Positions 12,904 through 21,331 of a stretch of DNA of 64,000 nt are shown here, one piece after another. Made by a program: the position numbers and the translations under genes. The notes beneath the pieces are model-generated. The model had not been told where the DNA came from and made no database searches. It saw only the letters and a list, made by a program, of their open reading frames with translations. How positions within the stretch are numbered: position 1 is the first letter of the stretch; each line of letters starts with the position of its first letter. Source of the DNA: Aeromonas bestiarum (lineage in GTDB: Bacteria; Pseudomonadota; Gammaproteobacteria; Enterobacterales; Aeromonadaceae); the NCBI RefSeq assembly GCF_000819745.1, contig NZ_CDDA01000008.1:280175-344174 (forward strand), in the 5' to 3' direction.

Positions 12904-14325
12904 CTAGCCGGCGCGGCGGGCCAGCTGGACTCCCTGACGGGCGCCGATCGGTTTGGCGTGGTGCGGACGCTGGGGTGTGCACGCCAGCTTGAGGCGACGC
13001 CACTCCCGCCACAGCAGCCAGCACAGCGGCAGGGTCAGCAGCAAGACTGTGGTGGGCTGGGCCATCAGCACCCCCTCGCGGCCCCACCAGAGCGGCAGCA
13101 GGAAGATGAGCGGCAGCAGCAGCAGTGTCTTGGCCGCCGAGATGATCAGCGCCTGCTTGGTACGGGCCATGGACTGCAGCAACACTATGCCGAACATGAT
13201 GATCCCCTCCAGCGGAATGGCGCCGAGGTTGAGGGTCAGGCTGCTGACGGCCGCGGCAAGCAGCTCGGCATCCTGATTGCCGATGTAGAGCATGGCCACC
13301 TGGCGCGGCAGCAGCTGGATCAGCAGCCAGACCGCCATGCCATAGATGAGCGTGATCTTGAGCCCCATCTCCATCAGGAATTTCAGATCCCGATGGCGTT
13401 TGGCCCCCGTCGCCTGGCTGATGAGCGGCTGGATGCCGAAGGCCAGGCCCTGCAGGATCACGATGAACACGGCCTCGGTGTAACCGGCCACGGTGAAGCC
13501 GGCCAGATCCTTGATGGCGCCATACGCCATCAGCTGGCTGTTGTGCAGCAGCAGCAGCAGCCCCAGGTTGAACTGGGCGATCAGGCTCGGCAGACCGGTG
13601 AACAGCAGGTTGGGCATGGCCGGAAAACTGGGTACCATGTGGTGCCATGAGAGGCGCAGTTTGGCATGGCTGGTAAAGAAGTAACCCAGGCCAAGCAGGC
13701 TGACGATCCCCTCGGTGATGAGCGTCGCCTGAGCCGAGCCCACCAGCCCCAGCCCCAGCCGGCCGACCATGAGGTAGTTGAGTACTATGTTGAGGATGGC
13801 GCCACTGCTGACCAGGATCATGGCCAGCCTTGGCTTGCCATCGTTGCGCAGCAGGTAGGGCACCGCCAGGTTGCAGGCCAGCAGCAGGGTGCCGCCGCCG
13901 ATCCAGGTGAGGTAGTCACTGGCCTGTTTCCAGGTCTCTGTGCCTTGCTCAATCCCCAATGCCAGCAGTATGTCGATGTGCCAGTAGTAAAGCAGCAAGG
14001 GCGCCAGGGCCCCGAGCAGCCCGAGCAGCCAGAACGCATTGACCAGCGCCTGTCGGGCCAGCCGGATATTCTTTGCCCCCTGATGCAGGGAGATGGCGGT
14101 GGCCGCCCCCATGCTGATCATGGCGGCGAGCCCGATCAACACCATGATGACGGGATAGACCAGGTTGATGCCGGCGAGGCCGGCGGCCCCCACGTAGTGG
14201 CCGACGAAGATGCCATCGACCAGGTAGTAGGCACCGGAGACCAGCATGGCCATGATGGAGGGGAGGGCATAGCCCCAGAAACGGCGAGTCATCGCCCGTT
14301 GGCGCAACATGAAGTAAGCAGACAT
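12904..14325 (-). CDS. MATE-family efflux transporter
   Basis: A multidrug and toxin extrusion protein of 473 residues with about twelve membrane spans arranged as two related halves. It shows the family stretch LVDGIFVGHYVGAAGLAGINLVYP near the start and GAATAISLHQGAKN in the first half, with a matching second-half start near ALIPQATGAK-like sequence (PLISQATGAKRHRDL). Such proteins exchange Na+ or H+ for cationic drugs; the substrate here cannot be told. The LysR gene 106 bases upstream on the same strand may control it, or be co-transcribed. The C-terminus is basic and extended (RPHHAKPIGARQ), which is common. Confidence 0.88.
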   Translation of the reverse strand: MSAYFMLRQRAMTRRFWGYALPSIMAMLVSGAYYLVDGIFVGHYVGAAGLAGINLVYPVIMVLIGLAAMISMGAATAISLHQGAKNIRLARQALVNAFWLLGLLGALAPLLLYYWHIDILLALGIEQGTETWKQASDYLTWIGGGTLLLACNLAVPYLLRNDGKPRLAMILVSSGAILNIVLNYLMVGRLGLGLVGSAQATLITEGIVSLLGLGYFFTSHAKLRLSWHHMVPSFPAMPNLLFTGLPSLIAQFNLGLLLLLHNSQLMAYGAIKDLAGFTVAGYTEAVFIVILQGLAFGIQPLISQATGAKRHRDLKFLMEMGLKITLIYGMAVWLLIQLLPRQVAMLYIGNQDAELLAAAVSSLTLNLGAIPLEGIIMFGIVLLQSMARTKQALIISAAKTLLLLPLIFLLPLWWGREGVLMAQPTTVLLLTLPLCWLLWREWRRLKLACTPQRPHHAKPIGARQGVQLARRAG

Positions 14326-14431
14326 ATCTGTTCTCTTGGGGAGTTCGATTATCGAGCAGACAGTCTAGATTAATATCTTTTTGTTGATAATCAGGTTTCT
14401 ATTTGATGAATTGCTGAGTCACGCTCAGTAA

Positions 14432-15340
14432 TCATCGAGTTTGATAGTGTGCCTTGAGCATGTCTATCAGGGCGCGCAGGCCGCTGCCCAGCTGGTGCCG
14501 GCTGGGATAAAAGAGCGAAAATCCGACGAAGGTAGGGCACCACTGCTCCAGCACGCTCACCAATGTTCCCTGTGCCAGCTGCTTGCTCACCTCCTCCTCC
14601 AGGCAATACGCCAATCCCAGCCCCGCCTCTGCCGCCCCCAGATAGAGCGCCGGCGTGCTGGTGGTCAGGGGCCCGGTCACCTCTATCTCCAGCATGGAAC
14701 CCTCTTCCCCGGCAAACGCCCAGCGGTAGTGGTGAGAAGGGGTCAACCGGTAACCTATGCAGGCATGGCGCGACAATTCGCGAGGGTGTTGCGGGGTGCC
14801 GTGCCTGGACAGATAGGCGGGGGCTGCCACCACCAGATAGCGCTGGGGCGGCCCGAGCGGCACACCTATCATCTCCTTGGGCAGCAGATCGCCATAAAAG
14901 AGGGCTGCGTCATAGCCATCCTCGATGAGGCGCGGCATCAGCTCCTGCTCCACCACCTCCACCTGCATGCGCGGGTAGCGCACCATGTAGTCGATCAACA
15001 CCGGGGCCAGCAGCTCGTCGATGGCGCCCCGTGGCGCACTGATCTTCAGCCGTCCCACCGGCTCGTCGCTGTGGTGCGCCAGTTCGTCGAGTGCGCTCTG
15101 CAGGTGGTTCAGGGTGGGCAGCAACTGTTCGAGCAGGCGCTGGCCCGCATCGGTCGGCACCACGGCGCGGGTGCTGCGATTGAGCAATCTGACACCCAGG
15201 CGGGTCTCCAACCCTTTCAGGCTGTGGCTCAGGGCGGAAGCCGACACCCCGAGCTCGAGGGCGGCCTTGCTGAAACTCTGGTGACGGGCGACGGCGGCAA
15301 ATACTGCCAGTTCGGCGAGGTCGGTACGGGTGATGGCCAT
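14432..15340 (-). CDS. LysR-family transcriptional regulator
   Basis: A 302-residue DNA-binding regulator. Residues 7-66 hold the winged helix-turn-helix (FAAVARHQSFSKAALELGVS, then SALSHSLKGLETRLGVRLL), followed by a periplasmic-binding-like effector domain from about 90. The start gives MAITRTDLAELAVF, typical for the family. It lies upstream of the MATE exporter on the same strand. The effector is unknown. Its own promoter must lie in the 500-base gap shared with sdaC, which is transcribed the other way. Confidence 0.88.
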   Translation of the reverse strand: MAITRTDLAELAVFAAVARHQSFSKAALELGVSASALSHSLKGLETRLGVRLLNRSTRAVVPTDAGQRLLEQLLPTLNHLQSALDELAHHSDEPVGRLKISAPRGAIDELLAPVLIDYMVRYPRMQVEVVEQELMPRLIEDGYDAALFYGDLLPKEMIGVPLGPPQRYLVVAAPAYLSRHGTPQHPRELSRHACIGYRLTPSHHYRWAFAGEEGSMLEIEVTGPLTTSTPALYLGAAEAGLGLAYCLEEEVSKQLAQGTLVSVLEQWCPTFVGFSLFYPSRHQLGSGLRALIDMLKAHYQTR

Positions 15341-15844
15341 ATTAATTCAACGGGGAAATGTTGATGAACAGGGTACGACAGGGCACTGCGGCGCACAACT
15401 TGAGCAACAAACAGGCAAATGTAAGCAGTTTGTTGTACCCCAAAGGATATAGATACGGGTGAAACTACCTGAAATTGTTAATGGTTGTTCACAAAATTGG
15501 GCTGGCAACGTGATCTCTGACGCCAGAAAGGCGATTCCAGTCAAACTTTGGTTGATTAATTCAAAAAAACACTGTGCTCGGTAAGGGGATTTAATTAGAG
15601 TCAGCTCATCAGAACAAAGGTGCGTTAATGAGTTGTAACGGTTGACGTGCTTGCGGCCCTCGGGCTGATGACCCACAGACCTGTTTGTTGCAGTTTGGTT
15701 GCTACATGGAGTGGCGAGCAAGTTGCCGAGTCGGTGGGATGAGAATAACAGGGATGGACTGCAGGAGTTCCAGGGAGATGGAACGGGGCATTGCGCCCGG
15801 TTGACTAGATTTTTTCTATTTTCCTTGATGACAGGAACACCCCT
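15341..15844. other. Divergent intergenic region between the LysR gene and sdaC
   Basis: About 500 bases, less GC-rich than the flanking genes. No credible gene: the open minus-strand frame at 15347-15721 is cysteine-rich, lacks a ribosome-binding site and reads as chance. It should carry promoters for both flanking genes. I could not define a convincing CRP or Lrp site, though sdaC is controlled by such factors in E. coli. The sdaC start is eight bases after AGGA. Confidence 0.45.
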
Positions 15845-17140
15845 ATGTCTGACATGAACATTGCAGTTGAAGGCAGCTTAGCCAGTAATGCGTCTTCCCG
15901 TGGCATCAACAAGGCCGACCTGGTCTGGATGCTGGGCCTGTACGGTACCGCCATCGGTGCCGGCGTCCTCTTCCTGCCGATCAACGCCGGTGTAGGTGGT
16001 CTGTGGCCGCTGCTGGCCATGGCCATCCTGGCCCTGCCGTTGACCTTCTTCGCACACCGCGGCCTGACCCGCTTCGTGCTGTCCGGCTCCACCCGTGACG
16101 GTGACATCACCGAAGTGGTGGAAGAGCACTTCGGCAAGACCGCAGGCAAGTTCATCACCCTGCTCTACTTCTTTGCCATCTACCCGATCCTGCTGATGTA
16201 CTCGGTTGCCATCACCAACACGGTCGAGAGCCTGATGGTTCACCAGCTGGGTATGACTGCACCTCCCCGTGCCATACTGTCGCTGGCGCTGATCCTGGGT
16301 CTGATGGCGATCGTTCGCCTCGGTGGCCAGTTCATCGTCAAGGCGATGAGCGTGCTGGTGTTCCCGTTCGTGCTGACCCTGATGGGCCTGGCGCTCTACC
16401 TGATCCCGCATTGGAACGGTGCCATCATCACAGAAGCGCCGGCATTGTCTGACGCCTTCAACGGTGACTTCATCAAGACCCTGTGGCTGGCCATTCCGGT
16501 CATGGTGTTCTCCTTCAACCACTCCCCGATCATCTCCTCCTTCGCGGTGGACAACAAGGGTCGTTACGGTGAAGGCGCCGAGAAGAAGTGCGGCAACATA
16601 CTGCTGGGTGCCCACGTCATGATGGTCATGACCGTCATGTTCTTCGTGTTCAGCTGCGTACTGAGCCTCTCCCCGGCTGACCTGGCTGCCGCCAAAGAGC
16701 AGAACATCACCATTCTGTCCTACCTGGCCAACCACTTCGACAACGCCTTCATCGCCACTGCGGCTCCGCTGATCGCCATGGTCGCCATCAGCAAGTCCTT
16801 CCTGGGTCACTACCTGGGTGCACAAGAAGGCATGAACGGTCTGATGGCCAAGGCGCTGCGTGAAAAAGGCAAGAAGGTTGATGCCAAGCAGCTGAACAAG
16901 GTGACCGCGGTCTTCATGATCCTGACCACCTGGGCCATCGCCACCATCAACCCGAGCATCCTCGGCATGATCGAAGACCTGGGCGGCCCCATCATCGCCA
17001 TGCTGCTGTTCCTGATGCCGATGTACGCCATCACCAAGGTACCTGCCATGCGCAAATACGCTGGCAACATCAGCAACGGCTTCGTGACCCTGATTGGCCT
17101 GATCGCCATGTCCGGCATCATCTACAAGCTGATTGCCTGA
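15845..17140 (+). CDS. sdaC: Serine/H+ symporter SdaC
   Basis: An inner-membrane amino-acid transporter of the HAAAP family that imports serine. The 431 residues match E. coli SdaC (429), with near-identical stretches WMLGLYGTAIGAGVLFLPIN, TFFAHRGLTRFVLSG, VVEEHFGKTAGKFITLLYFF, FSFNHSPIISSFAV and KSFLGHYLGA. About eleven hydrophobic spans are visible. The closest alternative is threonine/serine TdcC, but the SHSP/NHSPIIS and SLSPADLAAAKEQNI stretches fit SdaC better. No serine deaminase gene is next to it. A strong terminator follows. Confidence 0.92.
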   Translation: MSDMNIAVEGSLASNASSRGINKADLVWMLGLYGTAIGAGVLFLPINAGVGGLWPLLAMAILALPLTFFAHRGLTRFVLSGSTRDGDITEVVEEHFGKTAGKFITLLYFFAIYPILLMYSVAITNTVESLMVHQLGMTAPPRAILSLALILGLMAIVRLGGQFIVKAMSVLVFPFVLTLMGLALYLIPHWNGAIITEAPALSDAFNGDFIKTLWLAIPVMVFSFNHSPIISSFAVDNKGRYGEGAEKKCGNILLGAHVMMVMTVMFFVFSCVLSLSPADLAAAKEQNITILSYLANHFDNAFIATAAPLIAMVAISKSFLGHYLGAQEGMNGLMAKALREKGKKVDAKQLNKVTAVFMILTTWAIATINPSILGMIEDLGGPIIAMLLFLMPMYAITKVPAMRKYAGNISNGFVTLIGLIAMSGIIYKLIA

Positions 17141-17168
17141 TAACTCCGGTTAGTCTGTTGAAAGAAGA

Positions 17169-17197
17169 AGCCGCCTCGCAAGAGGCGGCTTTTTTTA
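17169..17197 (+). terminator. Intrinsic terminator after sdaC
   Basis: A 9-base stem AGCCGCCTC/GAGGCGGCT with loop GCAA, followed by seven T. The converging hydrolase gene may also use it, although the T tract on that side is broken by C. Confidence 0.9.
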
Positions 17198-17200
17198 TGG

Positions 17201-18226
17201 CTATTTGTTGTCGATATTTTCCGATTGCCACAGGGTAAAGCCTTTGCCGGCAGCCGAGGTGGGCAGGTCAATCTGCATCAGGTCATTGCCGATGACGAAG
17301 GGCCCCATGTAGTTGGCACGCAGCTCCTGCGCCAGATCCTTCACCGTGATCCGACCGTTGAGGCCGATATGGCTGAACACGGTCAGCGCCGGTTTAGCCT
17401 CGTTCATGACACGAGCCGCCTGCTTGGGGGACGCGAGGTGACCTGCGATCGCCTTGTAGCCGGGGTTGGCCTTCATCTGGTCATCGGAGGTCATGGAGAC
17501 GCAGTGCACCAGCAGATCGGCCCCTTTAGCCTGCTTCACCACCTCCGGGCTGTAGCGGGTATCGCCGGAGAGCACCACGCTGTGGCCGTGGTAGTCGATG
17601 CGATAGCCAAACGACGGCTTGATGTTGACCCCGTGGTCGTTGTCAAAGGCGGTGACCTTGACCCCGTCCTGGTCGTAGACCACCCCGGCGGTGACCTCGT
17701 GGCTATTGATCTCCACCCCGTCCAGCGGCGTCCCCTCATCCTTGACCCGGGTGGCGATATCGGTGGCGTAGGCCTGTTGCAAACCATTAGCGAGGGCTGT
17801 GGTGCCCTTGGGGCCGTAGAGTTCCATCGGCACGTGGCGCTGGCCATAGGCCGGTTGCAGCCAGCCGGTCAGCCAGAGATCCGCCAGACCATTGGTGTGG
17901 TCGGAGTGAAAGTGGGTCAGGAAGAAGGCGTTGACTCGACCGATGGGCACGTGCAGCTGCCACAGGCGGGTCGACGAGTTGCGACCAAAATCGAACACCA
18001 GCTTCTGATCCCCGGCTTCGACCAGGGTGCTGTAGCCACCGCGGCTTATCTGGGGTACAGGGGTGCCGGTGCCAAGCAGGCTGACCCGGAAGATATCGGG
18101 TTGGGCTGTTGCGGTGGCCGGGGCGGGAGTTTGATTGTGGCTGTTGATAAAGCGGCTCTCGGCTGCCTGGCTGGCACCGGTGGCCAGCAGACCGACCAGT
18201 AGCGCGGCCAGATAGGTACTTTTCAT
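17201..18226 (-). CDS. Exported metallo-beta-lactamase-fold hydrolase
   Basis: A 341-residue protein with a Sec signal peptide (MKSTYLAALLVGLLATGASQAA) and an MBL-fold hydrolase domain. The metal-binding motif is THFHSDHTNG at 104-113 (H105, H107, D109, H110), followed by LSGDTRYSP and VFSHIGLNG near the C-terminus, which supply later ligands. The overall pattern resembles the RNase Z/ElaC and arylsulfatase AtsA branch, but export rules out tRNA processing, so a small-molecule ester, phosphate or sulfate substrate is more likely. It is transcribed away from a LysR regulator gene 155 bases upstream, which probably controls it. Confidence 0.82.
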   Translation of the reverse strand: MKSTYLAALLVGLLATGASQAAESRFINSHNQTPAPATATAQPDIFRVSLLGTGTPVPQISRGGYSTLVEAGDQKLVFDFGRNSSTRLWQLHVPIGRVNAFFLTHFHSDHTNGLADLWLTGWLQPAYGQRHVPMELYGPKGTTALANGLQQAYATDIATRVKDEGTPLDGVEINSHEVTAGVVYDQDGVKVTAFDNDHGVNIKPSFGYRIDYHGHSVVLSGDTRYSPEVVKQAKGADLLVHCVSMTSDDQMKANPGYKAIAGHLASPKQAARVMNEAKPALTVFSHIGLNGRITVKDLAQELRANYMGPFVIGNDLMQIDLPTSAAGKGFTLWQSENIDNK

Positions 18227-18381
18227 GGGGATTTATCCTGTGGGGAAGGGTACTGCATCACTGTATTGGTAACTAAAAGTGGAATAAATTGGCGAAAATG
18301 CATTTCTTAATAAACTCTTGGTTGTGAATTGGAGGCCCTGCAGCGGGCCGCGTTGCCCCGAAAAGGGGTAAAGGAGGGGTT

Positions 18382-19281
18382 TTGGACCGATTGACCAGCA
18401 TGCGTATCTTTACCCGGGTGGTGGAGCTTGGCTCTTATAGCTCGGTGGCGAACGAACAGGGGATCAGTGCCCAGATGGTGGGCAAACATGTGCAGGGACT
18501 GGAGCTGTGGTTGGGGGGCAAGCTATTTCACAAGACCACCCGCCAGCAGACCCTCACCGAGCTGGGTCAGCTCTTTTTGGCCCGCTGCCAGCGGGTGCTG
18601 GAGGAGATGGCACTAACCGAATCGCTCACCCAGAACCTGCTTGCCGAGCCTGCCGGGCGGCTGCGCATCGCCGCCCCCCTCAGCTTTGGCCACCACCGGT
18701 TGGTGCCGCTGCTACCCGCCTTCCTCGACCGTTATCCCAAGCTGGATGTGGACTTGCAACTCACCCCGCGCTGGGTCGATCTGGTGGAGGAGGGGTTCGA
18801 CGCCGCCATTCGCACCCTGCGCCCGCAGGATGAGGCGCTCATCGCCCGCCCGCTGCTGACTCAACACTATCGCCTCTGCGCCGCCCCCGATTATCTCTCT
18901 CGTCACGGTTTGCCGCGCCATCCCGCCGATCTCGCCCGTCACCAGTGCCTGCACGGCAACTGGGGGGATCACGAGCGCTGGCAGTTTGTCGGGGAGGATG
19001 GCCAGCGCGAGGAGGTGCGGGTGGTATCTCGGCTGCGTATCAACCACTGGCCGGCGTTGCTGACGGCGGCCCTGGCGGGGGCGGGCGTCACCTTGCAGCC
19101 AGCCGAACAGGTGCGGGAGCATATCGCCGCGGGGCGTCTGCTACCCCTGCTCAGCCACTATCAGACCCCTGCCAAAACCCTCTACTTCATCTACCCGGCG
19201 GCCCGTCGTCAGGTGCTCAAGATAGCCCTGCTGGGGGATTTTCTGGCCGAGTCCCTCCAATCCGAACTGGACGCTGAATAA
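18382..19281 (+). CDS. LysR-family regulator with TTG start
   Basis: A 299-residue regulator with an N-terminal winged helix (MDRLTSMRIFTRVVELGSYS, then QMVGKHVQGLELWLGGKLF) and the effector domain of the CrgA/AaeR-like subgroup, which ends with an aromatic-rich LYFIYPAARR segment. The start is read as TTG because a perfect AAGGAGG lies five bases before it; an internal ATG six codons later has no such site. The gene is divergent from the MBL-fold hydrolase and likely regulates it, the usual LysR arrangement. It may also read into the following exporter gene, which starts about 90 bases downstream. Confidence 0.87.
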   Translation: MDRLTSMRIFTRVVELGSYSSVANEQGISAQMVGKHVQGLELWLGGKLFHKTTRQQTLTELGQLFLARCQRVLEEMALTESLTQNLLAEPAGRLRIAAPLSFGHHRLVPLLPAFLDRYPKLDVDLQLTPRWVDLVEEGFDAAIRTLRPQDEALIARPLLTQHYRLCAAPDYLSRHGLPRHPADLARHQCLHGNWGDHERWQFVGEDGQREEVRVVSRLRINHWPALLTAALAGAGVTLQPAEQVREHIAAGRLLPLLSHYQTPAKTLYFIYPAARRQVLKIALLGDFLAESLQSELDAE

Positions 19282-19371
19282 AGGTCTGCATATTCCCCGC
19301 TCGGATGCTTAACAAAGGGGCGAGGGAGGCCTAACATGGCGGGGTGTTTTTTCCAGTCAGGACAAAAGGAT

Positions 19372-20652
19372 ATGTCTGCGTTGAAAAAAGAGCTGGGGCT
19401 CTGGCAGGGAATGGGGCTGCTCGCCACCTCACTGCTGGGGACCGGTATCTTCGTGGTGCCGGCGACCGCGGCGTCGCTGGCGGGGGGCGCCTCGCTCTGG
19501 GCCTGGGTGTTGCTGATCGTGCTGGTGCTGCCCATCGCCTTCACCTTCGCCCGTCTTGGCCGCCGTTATCCCCATGCGGGCGGGGCGCCGCACCTCATCG
19601 GGCTCGCCTTTGGCAACGGTGCCGAGCGTTTCTCCGCCTTCCTATTCCTGGCTGTGCTGCCGGTGGGCTTGCCTGCGGCCCTCACCATAGCCGCGGGTTT
19701 CTGGCACGCGCTGTTCGATCTGGGGGAGTGGACCCTGTGGGCCATCCAGCTGCTGACCCTGCTCGGGGTATTTCTGCTCGGGCTGCGGGGGGCGCGCTCC
19801 TCCGGCAACCTGCAGTTGCTGATTGCCCTGGCCATATTGGGGCTGACCCTGCTCATCTGGTTCAAGGGGGATCTCAGCTGGCGCGACGCGGCCCAGCCAC
19901 TGCCGACGGCAGCCGAGTGGCCAGCCATGGGCACGGCGCTGGCGGTGATGTTCTGGTGCTTCGTGGGGCTGGAAGCCTTCGCCCACATGGGGGAGGAGTT
20001 CAAGCGGCCACAGCGGGACTATCCGCTGGCCCTGCTCGGCGGCGTGCTGCTGGCGGGGCTGATTTACTGGGTCCACTCGCTGGTGGTACTCAAATATGGT
20101 CTCTATGGCGACGAGGCGACCAATGCCACCGCCATCCCGGCCCTGCTCTCCCTGCTGTTCGGCCCTACCGCCAAGTGGCTGGTAGCCATTCTGGGCTACC
20201 TCTCCTGCTTTGCCAGCATCAACATCTACCTGCAGGGATTTGCGCGCCTCATCTGGAGCATGGCGCGGGAGGGCAAACTGCCAGTCTCCCTCTCTCGCCT
20301 CTCGGCCCGGGGGGCGCCGCTCAATGCCCTGTGCTGGGTGCTCGCCATCTGCCTCGTCTCCATCACCTTGATCCTCTGGCTGCGACTGCCGCTCGATGAG
20401 CTGATCCGCTACGCCAACGGCAACTTCGTGCTGGTCTATCTGCTCTGCATGGCGGCGGGCTGGCGCCTGCTCGGCGGCATGGGCAAGGGGCTGGCGGCCT
20501 TGAGCGTGCTGCTCTGCCTCGCCGTGCTGGTAGCGCTCGCCTCCCAGGTGCTCTATGCGGTGCTGCTCAGTCTAGGGTATGGCTGCTTCTCGTTGTGGCG
20601 GCGCAGACGTCGCCGCACTCTGGCCACCGACAACATCTGCGCCATCAAGTAA
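19372..20652 (+). CDS. yjeH: YjeH-type amino-acid exporter (APC family)
   Basis: An inner-membrane transporter of about twelve spans. E. coli YjeH exports methionine and branched-chain amino acids. The 426-residue product follows the E. coli sequence closely: MSALKKELGLWQGMGLLATS, LLGTGIFVVPA, FLAVLPVGLPAALTIAAGF, VMFWCFVGLEAFAHMGEEFK and YLSCFASINIYLQGFARLIW. The start is placed at the ATG of MSALKKEL by homology. An in-frame ATG at 19336 has the stronger ribosome-binding site (GGGAGG, six bases away) and would add 12 residues, so the longer form cannot be excluded. The C-terminal tail is arginine-rich. Confidence 0.85.
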   Translation: MSALKKELGLWQGMGLLATSLLGTGIFVVPATAASLAGGASLWAWVLLIVLVLPIAFTFARLGRRYPHAGGAPHLIGLAFGNGAERFSAFLFLAVLPVGLPAALTIAAGFWHALFDLGEWTLWAIQLLTLLGVFLLGLRGARSSGNLQLLIALAILGLTLLIWFKGDLSWRDAAQPLPTAAEWPAMGTALAVMFWCFVGLEAFAHMGEEFKRPQRDYPLALLGGVLLAGLIYWVHSLVVLKYGLYGDEATNATAIPALLSLLFGPTAKWLVAILGYLSCFASINIYLQGFARLIWSMAREGKLPVSLSRLSARGAPLNALCWVLAICLVSITLILWLRLPLDELIRYANGNFVLVYLLCMAAGWRLLGGMGKGLAALSVLLCLAVLVALASQVLYAVLLSLGYGCFSLWRRRRRRTLATDNICAIK

Positions 20653-20662
20653 CCGACCCGAT

Positions 20663-20689
20663 AAAAAGCCCCGCAGTGCGGGGCTTTTT
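20663..20689. terminator. Bidirectional terminator between yjeH and GNAT genes
   Basis: A 13-base perfect inverted repeat (AAAAAGCCCCGCA and complement around one G) gives a T run in both directions. It serves the yjeH-like gene on the plus strand and the converging acetyltransferase gene on the minus strand. Confidence 0.9.
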
Positions 20690-20713
20690 GCTGGCTATCA
20701 GATGCGGTTGTGC

Positions 20714-21250
20714 TCACGCGTCTGGCAGGTCGCTGCGCAGCAGGGCGTAGTGCCGCAGGGAGATAAACTGCTCCCCTTTCCACTCGCATTCCCGAGCCGT
20801 CCCCTCGTAGCGAAAGCCGGCCCGCTCGAGCAGGCGAGCGGAGGGGAGGTTTGGCTCCTCCACTACCGCCAGCAAGCGGTGCAGCTCTGTGGTGCGGTAG
20901 ACGAGGGCCAGAAACTGCCGCAATGCCGCCTGCATGATCCCCTGGCCCCAGCACTCGGGATAGAGCCAGTAGCCGAGCTCGGCCCGTTTGTGCTGCGGGT
21001 CGGCATCGTTGTAGCCGATGGCCCCCAAGGGATCGCCGGTTTGCTGGCAGCGGATCAGGAACCAGGCCCCGCTCTGGCACTGCGCTATCTCGGCGTACCA
21101 GCGCATCTGGGCCTGGCACGCCTCCATGGTGTCATAGCTGATGCCGTAGCAGGCGATGACCTTGGGATCCGACAGACCGCGGTAGATGTGAGGCAAGTCG
21201 GCATCCGTGACGGGGTCGAGCCTGATCCCGGGTTGTTGTGGTGAAGGCAT
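20714..21250 (-). CDS. GNAT-family N-acetyltransferase (RimJ/RimL-like)
   Basis: A 178-residue acetyl-CoA-dependent acetyltransferase. The RimJ/RimL-like pattern is visible: RLDPVTDADLPHIYRGLSD at the start, AELGYWLYPECWGQGIMQAAL forming the acetyl-CoA loop (Q/GxGxx variant), and PNLPSARLLERAGFRYEGTARE near the end. Relatives acetylate ribosomal-protein N-termini, amino acids or drugs, and the substrate here is unknown. It lies 81 bases downstream of the ABC-F gene on the same strand and could be co-transcribed with it; if the ABC-F is a drug-protection factor this neighbour deserves attention. Confidence 0.85.
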   Translation of the reverse strand: MPSPQQPGIRLDPVTDADLPHIYRGLSDPKVIACYGISYDTMEACQAQMRWYAEIAQCQSGAWFLIRCQQTGDPLGAIGYNDADPQHKRAELGYWLYPECWGQGIMQAALRQFLALVYRTTELHRLLAVVEEPNLPSARLLERAGFRYEGTARECEWKGEQFISLRHYALLRSDLPDA

Positions 21251-21331
21251 AATGTGCTCCTTGCGGCCAGCCGTGGCCGGCCGCGTGAGTTGAGTGAAAG
21301 GGCGGGATAAAAGCGCGGATCGCTGCTTGTC

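Noticed and set aside
15347-15721. Minus-strand open frame upstream of sdaC
   Set aside because: Cysteine-rich random-looking product, no Shine-Dalgarno, lies in a region expected to hold promoters.
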